Shown one piece after another: positions 1 to 11,822 of a stretch of 64,000 nucleotides of DNA (the stretch's first letter is position 1; each line of letters opens with the position of its first letter). The stretch is taken from assembly GCA_028564705.1 (NCBI GenBank), contig JAPXFQ010000184.1:1480501-1544500 (forward strand), read 5' to 3'. The translations under genes and the position numbers were made by a program. Origin of the DNA: Apricaphanius iberus (lineage: Eukaryota > Chordata > Actinopteri > Cyprinodontiformes > Aphaniidae). The notes beneath the pieces are model-generated. The model searched no databases and was not told the DNA's origin. It saw nothing but the letters and a program-made list of their open reading frames with translations.

Positions 1-140
1 CGCTCAGGTGTGTAAAGTATTCACGTAGGCAAAACTGAAAGGAAAGTTATCAGTAAACCTTGATAAACACACAAATGAATGAATAGAACATTTGTTTCCA
101 GTCTCCCTAATTGGAGATATCCTATGGTGTTCTCTTTTAG

Positions 141-298
141 AGCGGAGACTGAGAACGCTGAAGAGGCGCAGGAGACAGCATCTTCTGGCTGTAGGCGTGT
201 TAATGGTGGTTGCAGGGGGTTTTCTGAAGTCCAGAGTTGACGAAACTTCAGCGGTCAGGCCTGTCAGCAGAAGGAAGCTGCTGTACAGCTCCATGCAA
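141..298 (+). CDS. tmem44: tmem44 exon a (basic cluster and one TM helix)
   Basis: The acceptor is a pyrimidine tract ending in TTTTAG at 140. The exon encodes ERRLRTLKRRRRQ, then a hydrophobic helix HLLAVGVLMVVAGGFL, then a polar loop ending SSMQ. Human TMEM44 continues directly from its equivalent of Q to ENTEILGYLLG, so the exon should end after the CAA at 296-298. The next bases are ATATCC, not GT. The first in-phase GT donor is at 323 and would add eight residues. The 5' side is also slightly uncertain. Confidence 0.7.
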
Positions 299-3200
299 AT
301 ATCCAGTTGGAGCCCTATGATGGTGCTGTTGCAAAGACAAATGCTGTCCAATAAGAATAGACATTACTGGAAGTGTCAATGTTTTTTTTTTCTTAGTGCA
401 TGTATTGTGCAGTCACAGTATATGCAGAAAATAATAAAAGTGAAGTAAAAAAAGAGGTTTTGATGTAAACTAGCTGAGTATCAGAATAGTATGAATTCAG
501 AGAATAATATCCTTTTATCTTTTTTTTTCTTCACATCACGTCTACAAATTTTAAAAGCATTTGTATTGGGGGTTTGTGTGATAGAACAACACAGAGTAAC
601 TGAAAACTGTGAAGGGGAGGAAATTGATTGATGATCAACATACTTGAGAAATACTAATCTCAAAAGTGTACTGTACATTTTTCTATTCACTCTCCTCTTC
701 CCGTGTTTTGTGCAGTAACCAATTGCTGTGATCTCAGCTGTAAGTCTTATCGGCTCTACAGATCAAGACACCAATCTTTGCCCATACTTCTTTCAAAGTA
801 GCTTAAACTTGGTTCCTAGACATTTAACTGTCTAGGTCATTCCAACACATGAATATTATTTTGAGCCATTCCATACAGATGTGACTACTGTAATTGTTTG
901 GGTACCTTTTTTCCTGGTAGGTAAACCTCAATTTTGATTTAAGTATGCACAGATTTGTGTTGGTCTGTTCCACAAAATCACAACTAAAGACATGAAAGTT
1001 TATGGTTGAAGGTTCCATGTTCATTTCTCAAGAGAAACTGTTTGGGAAACACGTTGTATGTGCAGAAGTACTTCTTTTTTTTTCAAATCAAACAGTGTTG
1101 TTTTTGTATTTTCAATAGACCCATAAAGCAATGGGAACTAATTCTGGCTGTTACTGACTGCAAGTCAAAGACTAAATTCTAAACTTAAAATTGGAAACAG
1201 TGTTGCTTGATGTTGAGATTTTTATGCGTAGCTCAAATGCTAATAATTTTCATGTTCAGGACAATAAAGAAATCCTTGGTTACATCCTGGGGCTGCTGGC
1301 CTTCGTCATTGCCTGGACCTCCAGATTCCCTGCACTCTGCAGAGTGGTAAGAGACAACACACTGGAGCCTGAGCTCTACACAAATGTGTTCACACGAGTT
1401 CAGTTGCTTTCAAAAACTGTTTTTGTTTCTATCAGAGGAGAGGACAGAACCTGACCAAGTCCTATATTTTCTCTGGATTTTTGTGCTCTGTATCTGGTGC
1501 CCTCTACACAGCAGCCATGCTCCTTTATGACATCCAGTTTGGATTTCTTATCAGAGTCATGCCTTGGCTGCTGTCATCGACTGGGTGTGTCATCTTGGAT
1601 CTGCTTGTATCCTTGTGATTTGTACATTTGCAGATCTTAACCTTTCCAAGTCTACGGATTACTTCAGAGCTGGACGTCATTGCTTCATTCTGTGCAAACT
1701 AAAGCTTCCTTCAAGACATGTTGTATGGAAGCAGATAAGATGACCATGTGCCATGCTTTGTAGAATAATTCAGTTTATAATTTTTACTTGAATTAGGATT
1801 TTCATCTGTTAGTTTTTTTTCATGTTTTGATTTTTAACTCAGAAATGTCAGACTTTACTCTTCCACTGGTGCAAGACAGAAACTGGGCCAAAGACGGCGA
1901 AGCTTTCACCAGACATAGACGGACTTTTAGGCATGCACCCTGACCACACTGCTGTTGTGAAGCAGCAGAAAAGGCAGCAAAAACCGTCAAAAGCACAAAC
2001 AAAAGTAAGTGTACTATGTTGCTATTGCAGCCTCTCTTTTCTTGCCATAAGTTTGTATGAAGCTATAATAGATTGTTGGTGTTAAGGTTACTTTAGCACG
2101 AATAAATTAAACCAACGATGCATTAGGGCTGTGGCGATACACTGTCATCATACGATACAGGGTATTCAGCTCACAATACAATATATATCACAGTATTCAG
2201 CCGGCGATACCGTTCTATATAATTTGATACACTTACATAATTTTCTGAAATATTAAAAGGGAACAGAGTGATTTTGTTGACCTCTTGTGACTGTTTCATT
2301 TACTTGGATTGGAATAATTTAACCGAAAACTAAAAACATCAGTTACACAATATATGTATCTGACTGGACAGAGACTACAGCTTGGAAACGGGCAAAATAA
2401 ATCGAAGATGCGTTGAGAAAATGACACATTGTGATACTATGAATAAGACTAGATATTGTGATTTTTAGAACTGAATTTAACTATAGAAAACTGTTTAAGC
2501 ATTCTAAACACTCCATCCTGTTTCATACATAACACATCCAGTTTTATTACTAGATCCAGTTGATCAACTGGAAAGAAGAAGGTGAAAACAGCCACCAACT
2601 AGTGGTCTTACTTTAAATTTTACACACAAAAAATACTATCATCATTAATGGTTACTTCAGATTCTAAAATATGACAATTTGGACTGTAAACTAATCTCAT
2701 TAGATTAAAAACTAAACTCTCTCAGACCATCTCCAGTATTTTGTTGTGGTTTATCTACTAATGTATTGACTAACAGGACTGTAGGCCTAGATTTAGTTTT
2801 TGACTGGACGCTGTTAGAGGAACTGAGGCTGGATTTAACTTAAAGCGTCAGGATCTTCCTTTCAGAATCATAAATTGCCGGTTTTACTCTGATGGCACTT
2901 GGCCTACTCTTTAAAAAAAAAAAATGTTACCCATGAACTATTGAGATAGTTTTTTTGGTTGGAATGCTTGTCTCTCATGAATCTTTGCTACCAAAAACCT
3001 GTGCATCAGTGTCTCTTGCTGAACGTTGTCATGTTTTCCCATTTGAACATTAGCAAAACTGGATGTGCTTTTCTTTTGAAGAGGTGCCACAGCTCTTCTG
3101 CATAACAAAAAGTCAATTGACATGGTTTGTTCATCTTATCAGGTTGTCCCTCGGCCTTCCTTAAGAAAGTTTTCTTTCTCGGTCTCATCAAGAATAAATT

Positions 3201-6200
3201 GTGTTGTGAGCACCTAACCAAGAAAAGCTTCGAGCCTCAAAGACCTAGAGTCTGTTGCATGAGATGTTTGATCTAGTGAAAACATGCCAAAAGCATGTTC
3301 ATACCATGCAACCCTGGGGCCCAGTCTAGTTCTTTTAAGTCCTGGTGTTCTGCATGTGTTTAGATGATTTTTCTGGTTCTGTACATCTGACTTGAAAGAG
3401 TTTGTCATCGCTTCTGCAGAACTTAATGAAATGTTGAGGAGACATTTCAGCCGTTTGAATTTGCTCTGTTGGAGCAAGGACATATCTAAAACTTGCTGGA
3501 TATCAAGTTATTTTCTCCCCTGCTGCGAAGCTGCAGCCCGTATCAATGTAGATTTCTCCCTTATCACCTTTCAGCTTCAGCTTCATCAAAACCACAACCC
3601 TTCCTAAATTTTATAAAACTGTTTATAAAGCACTCATTTAAAAAAAATATGTAACTACTTGAAACAACAACAAAAAAACAACCTTCTGACACTTTCAATA
3701 TTCACAATTTTATAGAGAACAATTCTGATCTTGGTGCTATTACTGTTAATACATTTTGAGACATCATTTCAAACCATATACTCCATGCCAGTCAGAGGCT
3801 ACTGCTGCTAGGTAGGAGTGAGAGGGATATCATACAACTGGACAAAGTAATCTATAGGTGGGCATGTTGGGTCACTTCAGCAAGCTTCTGACCAAGGCAG
3901 ACGTATTACAAATAAAGAGGTTGGCCCGGACCAGACACAGGTAATGAAAACACCCCAGAACCGTTCCAAAGCTATCCGTTCCATACTGTACTGACCCTAG
4001 TGGAAAAGGGGCATTAGTACCAATTGATCATTGTTGCAATGCCACATCCTACCTGAGTATTGTCATAAAGCTCGAATCATCTCAGACTGGTTTCTTGAAG
4101 ATGACAATGCCACTTTACTCAAATGGCCTCCGCAGTAACCAGATCTCAATCCATTAGAGAGCATTTGGGATGTGGTGGAGATTCACGTCATGGATGTGCA
4201 GCCGACAAATCTGCAGCAACTGCATGATTATACCATGTCAATGTGGACCAAAATCTCTGAGGAATATTTCCAGTACCTTCTCTATGCCACAAAGGATTAA
4301 GGCAGTTCTGAAGGCTAAATGGAGTAAAACCCGGTATTAGCAAGGTGTACCTAATGAAGTGGCCAGTGAGTGTATATAGTTTACATTTGCTAACATTTAT
4401 AGCTTCTAGGAACACACCAAATGCTGACATGGTTATGAATCATTTGTAATTTATTATGTACAATACATTTGTGGTAAATATTATAATTTTCAGTCTTTTC
4501 CTCCAAGACAAAGAATGTTCAGAAGCTGACTGACATGGGACAATATTTGGACATCAGTGGCCAACAGACAACCAAAGTACGTAAATATTGTATTTATCCA
4601 GACCAGAAACCATACTAACACATGCCTAGTATCAAATCTGCGCTCCTTGTTTTCTATGACATTTATTTTTCCCCCAGCTACTCTCCCTTAAAGAAGTGAC
4701 AATGTCTAAAGACGGATCAGATGGTGGACCTCCTCATAAGGTGGTGCGACTGGTCAGAGTTGACAGACTTTGCTCCTCTGATACATCCTACAGCTCATCG
4801 TCAGACACCACTGATCTGGAGGTAGTTTGGAATTTTAATAGAAAATGTGTATATTTGTATACAATTTGTATGAGCTAGCCAATCAAATCAGAAATTCAAG
4901 ACCCATTTCAGGTTGTATATTTTTCCTTGTTTTTATCTGTAGTGTGTGGTTTTGAGCTAGCATTGTGCCTCTGTGGCCAGCCAGGCAAAAGTAAATGTAC
5001 ACCTTGAACTTTTCCACATTTCATTTTGCAACCAGAGACTGTTCTTTGTTCACAAACAAAATCTAGAAGGTGTGGTGTGCTTTTGTATCCTCCCACTCCA
5101 TCTCTCAGTTGACATACAAAAAATGTTTGCCTGTTAATTTTTACATAGATGGGGGGAAAAAAAACCTCTGTCGACGGCTAACACACCAAGCTACCCTGTC
5201 AGTGAGGGACCGACACCTGCCAAAAAACCGGGCCACCGCCCATGCGTGCAAACAGTCATGCCTTCCTGGAACCGGAACTGTACGCTGCGTCCAGCTGTGG
5301 TTCCCAGCATGACCTGCCCAATGTGGACCAGCCTGTGGAGGATGTCCTGCAATTTGCACCATGAAGATGAGCTGAAGGACTCTGACGGACTCCCCATATC
5401 AAAGGATGACAAGAAGGAAGATGTTTTCCTTCCCACGAACATCCTTCTCATACTTCTCCAACTAAACCATTCACCTCAACTCCACTGGTTGTGTGGTCCA
5501 ATAGTTTGTTAGCATTGTGCTTTGGGGCGGGCGTTTGGGCAGGCGTTCAGCTATGACGATAGCAGCAAGTGCCCAGGCAAACCAAAACAAACATGGCTGT
5601 GCAGATGGACGTACGAATAGAAGCGGCTATTGAATCTGTTTCAGAGGAACTAGAGATGATTTCTTCGTTGAAAAATTGGAAAAGGTAAGGATTTTATGCG
5701 TGTCGTGATTGTAAAGATGAGTTTTTCTCCCGACCGGATTTAGCAAGAGCTTAATTTACCAGCTTTCACCGCTCGGAAGAGTGGTTACTGTGATTGGCTA
5801 AAGACAAATCATGGTAGACGGACACTTGCTGGCCCGTCCTCAAATCAGTTAAAAATATTAGACCAGATAGCCCTTCGTTTTTCAGACACTTACAATGGGG
5901 AGCCTGAGTCATGCCCTTCAACTTCCAGTCCATGGATCCCCTACTGCCAAAAAAATTGAGACTCAATGGAGCAGTAAAGATTATTTTCTGATCCAAAATA
6001 CCATATCACGTGACAAACACAGCTGAGATGCACCTTATTTGTAATTTAAATTGAGGTACCACATATGTGGGATTCAGGACATAAGACAAAGCAGACAAAA
6101 AAAAAATGTTATCGCTCCATTGACAGTTAACTAGAAATGACACTACAGTAGTAGGCATACCCACCATGAAAAGTTAGCATCCCCTGCTATCCTTGTTGGT

Positions 6201-9200
6201 AATTGCTTAGCAACACTGAAACACTAATGGGGAACCGAGAGACAGAAACAGAGGACTATAAACAAAAAACGTCTCCATCAATACATCTGCGTCTGGGTGC
6301 ACATTTGCTGTCGGAGAAGTATGAACTAGGCATAATGCTCCCTATGGGAGCAGTTCCAGATTGGTGTGTAGACTCAACACGGGGCGGGGCTACACAGATC
6401 TGGCTTTTGCCAGGTTACCGTCGCCACAAGCCAAGAGGAAAGTGGCGCAAGCCACTACCTTTAATTTTTTTAATTTTAAATGATTTGAAAACTATGGATA
6501 CTTTTTCCATTCCCTTTCCAGTTATGAGTCATGCACTACTTTGTGTTGGTCCATCAATAATACATTTTTAAAAATTATCTTAGCTCTTGTAACATTGCAA
6601 ATGTGAAACTTTCAAGGGGCATAAATTATTTTGCAAGGCCCCATAAGAGAACCACAAACTCATTAGAACATTAAGTCACATATGCATCTTTTTCAATTTG
6701 CCACTAGGTGGTGGCAGATTGTACATATTTGAAACAAAGTCAGGCTGAATACCCAACAGGTATGAAATGTTGTGGTTCTCTGACGGCGCAATATTCTGTC
6801 ACCTCAATGAAACTTTAAATGTTGACTCAATTCTGCCCAATGCAGCCCAAGACATTAGGTTAGGAAAAAGTTCAAATTTGGATTTTATTTCTATTTGATA
6901 CATTTTTAGCTTCAGATTTTACCTTCAATGCTGTTTGATTTCCTCTAAATCATTCTTACTGTGTTTTTGATTACTTAATTGTTTTTAAAAAAATAATCTG
7001 TTTTAAGGTCATGAGATCTGAGAGATGATGGTGTATCACTCATTCATGTTGCTTTAACATGTGACTTCAGGGGAAGTAAGTCAGACTGTCTTAAAGTTAC
7101 TTGTAAGCAGACATTGGTCAGCATGTTTAAACGTGGAACTCATTGGAAGGATGTGTGCATGCGGTATAAAAGACAGAGCAGGGTTTGTATTTTAGCTGTG
7201 CCCTGCAGAGTGTGATTGTATTAATTGTGTCAGATAGCTGACTTTAAAAAAAAAATTTTTTCCATTTCTTACCTCTTCAATTGCATAGCAAGAAGTTGCA
7301 AAGGAAGTGAAATTGCATGTTTTTCATATCAGCTTGGTACCCACACGTGGGAGTAATTAACGTATGTGTGGGACATGTCCCACACACTCTCCATGTTTGT
7401 GCCCTTTGTGCCTCAGACTTTTTTCAGCTGTCACTATCATTTAATATGTGGTAACATATTTTCCCGAGCCGTCTTTAAACACACCTTAAGTGTACACATG
7501 TTAATGCAGGCATCTGAGGATCACAGACAGGTGCTGCAGGGCAGAGCAGCTTGTTCAGTAAACCAGCAAGATGCAGCAAAAGGCAAACTTGGCAGAATTT
7601 TTTTCTAAACAAGCTACTGTATGTAAATTGAGTTATGCTGTTGCATGTAGGTTATATTAGCTAAATTATAGGAAGTTAATGCACACCAATACATCATTTT
7701 AAGCTAGTTAACAATGCTAATGTTATATTAGATTTTTGGTTAGTTAGTTGATGCTTGTAATGAACCCAGTTCTGCTTCACTTCTGTGCAGAACTTGTGCT
7801 CACTATTGCTCTCGCATATTTAAAAGACATAAATCTTTATTGCCCCAATAGAAAGATTAGAATCAGGGAGGAGACATAAGACCAGAGGCCAGCAGCAGGA
7901 ATGATGATGGAGGGTCTTCACAGATAAGGAGAGATTAGAACTGGTGTGAGAAATTAATCAATTGCTGGGAGAAACCAGGCTGGTGTTAGGACAGGGTTTT
8001 CTGTTTCAGAATTACTCTCATTAAAACTCCAAAATATATATTGGTTGTATTTTATTAAGTAACTCAGGATTCATGTACAGGTGAAACTCCAGAAATTAGA
8101 ATATCATTCAAAAGTGAATCTATTTCAATAACTGAACTTAAAAGCTGAAAATAATTAATGATATAGACTCAGTACATGCAAAGGGAGATATCCATCCATC
8201 CATTTTCTGAACCGGTTAATCCTCAAGGGGTCGCGGGGGTGCTGGTGCCTAGCTCCAGCTGTCAACGGGCGAGAGGCGGGGTACATCCTGGACAGGTCGC
8301 CAGTCCATCACAGTAAAGTGAGATATTTCCATCCTTTATCATGATTTTGATGATTTTGGATTACAGTTTATGAAAACCCCAAATTCAAAATCTCAGAAAA
8401 TTTGAATATTACTTGAGATAAATAAAAAAGGATTTCAAATAAGGAAGTGTTGGATGTCTGAAAATTTAATCATGTATATGTACTCATTACTTGGTCACTT
8501 ACTTCTTCAATGTGTGTGGCATGGATGCTATCAGCCTGTGGCACTGCTGAGGTGTTATGGAAGACCAGGATGCTTCAATAGCGGCCTTCAGCTCTTCTGC
8601 ATTGTTTACTCTCATGTCTCATGTTTCTCTTGGCAATGTCCTGTAGATTCTTTATGGGATTCAGGTCAGGCCAGTTTGCTGCCCAGTCAAGCACAGTATT
8701 CCCATGGTCATTGAACCAGGTTTTGGATCTGTTGGCAGTGTGGACAGGCGCCAAGTCCTGCTGGAAGATGAAGTTAGTTTCTCCATTAAGGTTTTCTGCA
8801 GAAAAAGGGATTAGGTGCTCCAAAATGTCCTGGTAGATCGCTGCAATGATTCTGGACTTATTAAAGTCCAGTGGACAAACACCAGCAGATGATATGGCTC
8901 ACCAAATCGACACAAACTGTGGAAACTTCACACTGGACTTCAGGCATCTTGGATTGTGTGCCATCTGTTTTTCCAGACTCTGGGACCCTTGTTTCCGAAT
9001 GAGATATAAGGTTTGATCCAATCAGAAAAGAGAATTTTGGATACCTGAGCAATAGATCTGAGCAGATTGACAAGAGAAGTACAACATTTGAAGCCCATGT
9101 CCAGGATCTGTCTCTGTATGGTGGCTCATGATGCAGCCTCAGTCCGCTGCTTGTCAAGGTCCCCAACATTTTTGAATGACCTTTTCGTTTTAATGCTCTC

Positions 9201-11762
9201 TATGCTGTGTTCATCCCTGCTGCTTGTGCACCCATTTCTTTCCACACTTTTCTCCTCCGCTGAACATTCTATTATTGTGCTTTGATTAAGCACTTTGGGA
9301 ACATTAAACTTCTTTTTAAATTACCATTGAGAAGTTCCCTCCTTATGGAGGGTGTCAGTCATGGTTGTCTGCACAACTGTCAGGTCAGTAGTCTTCTCCA
9401 TGTTTGTGATTCCTGGTGAACCAGGCTGAGAGACCATTTTAGGCCAAGGAAACCTTTGCAGTTGTTAGATTAATTAGCTGATTAGGGTGTGACACCCAGT
9501 CTTAAACATTGAACACTTTCACTATAGTTGAATTTTCAAAAAGTTTGAATTTAGGGTTTTCATAAGCTGAAGGCCATAATTATTACAATTATAACAAAGG
9601 TTTGAAATCGCTCTCTTTGCATGTAATGAGTCCATCATTATTAGTTTCACCTTTTAGGTTGAATTACTGAAATAAATGAACTTTTGCATGATATTCTAAT
9701 TTTTGAGTCTCACTTGTTAATTCGTTTGGTAGCAAGTACAAAACTTTTATTATGAAGAGGTAATCTGTCATTATTGTGTGTTATTTATTGTGATCTGATG
9801 AAGCTAATGCACAAACTTGAACATCCCTTTTTTAACCTGTAGTTGTTAAACCTTCCAAGATTGACTCAAATCACATAGTCAACTATTATTTTATGACGTT
9901 ATAAATTATAACGTCATAAAAGTAATAATTCTTATAACTTATTATTCCAATATCATATTATTATATTATAACTCATATAACTAATGTTGGAATGAAAAGC
10001 CTTTGAACCACCACTAATATTGTTGATAACTAGGCCACTTATTGTGCTACATTGATTTAAAAAGTTCTCTAACCACTGAGGAAAGGATTGAAGTGTGATT
10101 TAATGTGAGATGATGATAAATCAGTTATAGACCTCTGAAAAATGTGTCCCCCTCACTTCTGAGATTGTGGTTATGCCCCTGTACCCAAAAATCAGAGTAG
10201 CTGCTACAGAAATACTATGTAGGAGGCAGTTTATCCAGATATAAAGGCAAACTGGGTAAGTACAAGGGTTTTTGCTTTTTCATATGAAAGGAAAAACGGA
10301 TGACTTAAAACCTTTAGCTTATTTCCACCTTTAGAAAATGGCTGAAGATTTAAGTGTCCATAATTTGTATATATAAGTATGTACTTAATGCAGTCCTGCG
10401 GATGTGTAGGTTCATTTTCTAGGGAAGGATACTAATAAAGTCTACTTCTGTAGTTTACTCAAAAGGTACATGTTTCTTGACTGAGAAGTTGTAAATATAT
10501 AACAATGGGGTTTTTTTTGTGCATTTTTTTGTTTTTTCTCCCAGCACTGACCTAAAACACTGGAAGTACATTCAAAGACTACTTTTTTTTTTTTTTTTTT
10601 TTTTAAGTTTGCAGCTGCTGGTTAAACTTAACAGAAGTTGTTTAATTGGTGACATAATGTAGAGCATGTTCCCATACAGTTTGACTTTGTGTCGCCTCAG
10701 CCAGATGAAGTGTAGAGGGATTCTGTTTAATTTCATTGTAATGGTACTTTAATATTGAGTCCTATTCAAAAAAAAAAAAAGAAGTGGCAACATTTTTATA
10801 GCATTATAAACCGAGCTATCGCTGCTGCCAGCAGCTAGGAATTTCTATTGTCTTGAATGTTTCGTACACATTTATGCTGAGTGCTGCGTCTTGACGGGAG
10901 TGAGGCTGAAGGCTTCAGTGATGGGTGGAATTGTTTGAGATCTGCCATGTGGTCCAATTGTTCTGCTGTAACGAATCTTTGATTAAAGACCACCACTGGG
11001 CTGGGTCTGTCTGCTTAGGAAGTGGTGCAGAATGGTTGGCTTGTCTATAGGGGGCCAGGGCTGCCCCCTGCTATTTTGGGAGATGTTTATGGTCTCTTGT
11101 CTGATGCCTGCTGGCTTGGAATTTAACAGTGTGGGAACAATACTTGACCTCCTGTGTTATAGGTGTTCACCTAATACTTTTTTTAAATAAAACATAATAA
11201 AAGCCCTATTTAACCTTTGAATATTAGCTGGAATCTCTGTTTCTTCTGTGAACAAAGGTTAACTGAAATATATGTAACCTGAAATTAGCTAATATGATGT
11301 TTAACCACTGTCACAGCATGAGATTACATGTCCTCTCCTAAACTTTTAAAATAAAAGGCACCAGGGATTGCACACAAAAAAAGCATGAAAGTATACATCC
11401 TACATGAGTTCCAATTGATTTTTATCTTCTTAAGATGGCTAGCTTAGCTGAATAGCTACATACGTCTTCAACTGCTTCATTGGACATGGGTTTCATAAAA
11501 ATAAAGGGCTAACTAGCTTGTAGTTCAACAATCTAAGCAGATAAATTGGACATTTTAATGGTCCTACTGACATTAAATTCAAATCAGATGTTGATAGCAG
11601 CCCGACTAACAGATTAATTAAAACTTAAGTTAGGTGGAAATCCACTGGAATAAGTATTGAACTCATCAACAAATAAAGACCTAAACATAAAGAAGTAAGA
11701 AGTAAAAAGGTGATATTTGTAAGAGTTTTAGGTGCACATTGGTGGCTGTTGTGGCAGTACTA

Positions 11763-11822
<60 letters not shown>

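Larger units (their letters stand above)
2005..4507. other. tmem44 intron with transposon debris
   Basis: No coding sequence of the host gene is seen. The intron carries a hAT-like element from 2124, a degraded interspersed repeat near 3330-3500 and a Tc1 remnant near 3990-4378; the remainder is AT-rich and shows nothing I recognise. Confidence 0.7.

Noticed and set aside
5190..5381. tmem44 alternative last exon ending VEDVLQFAP
   Set aside because: No acceptor AG falls at a codon boundary in that frame, so it cannot follow the exon ending at 4821, and the exon at 14809 joins that exon in phase and matches the human tail.
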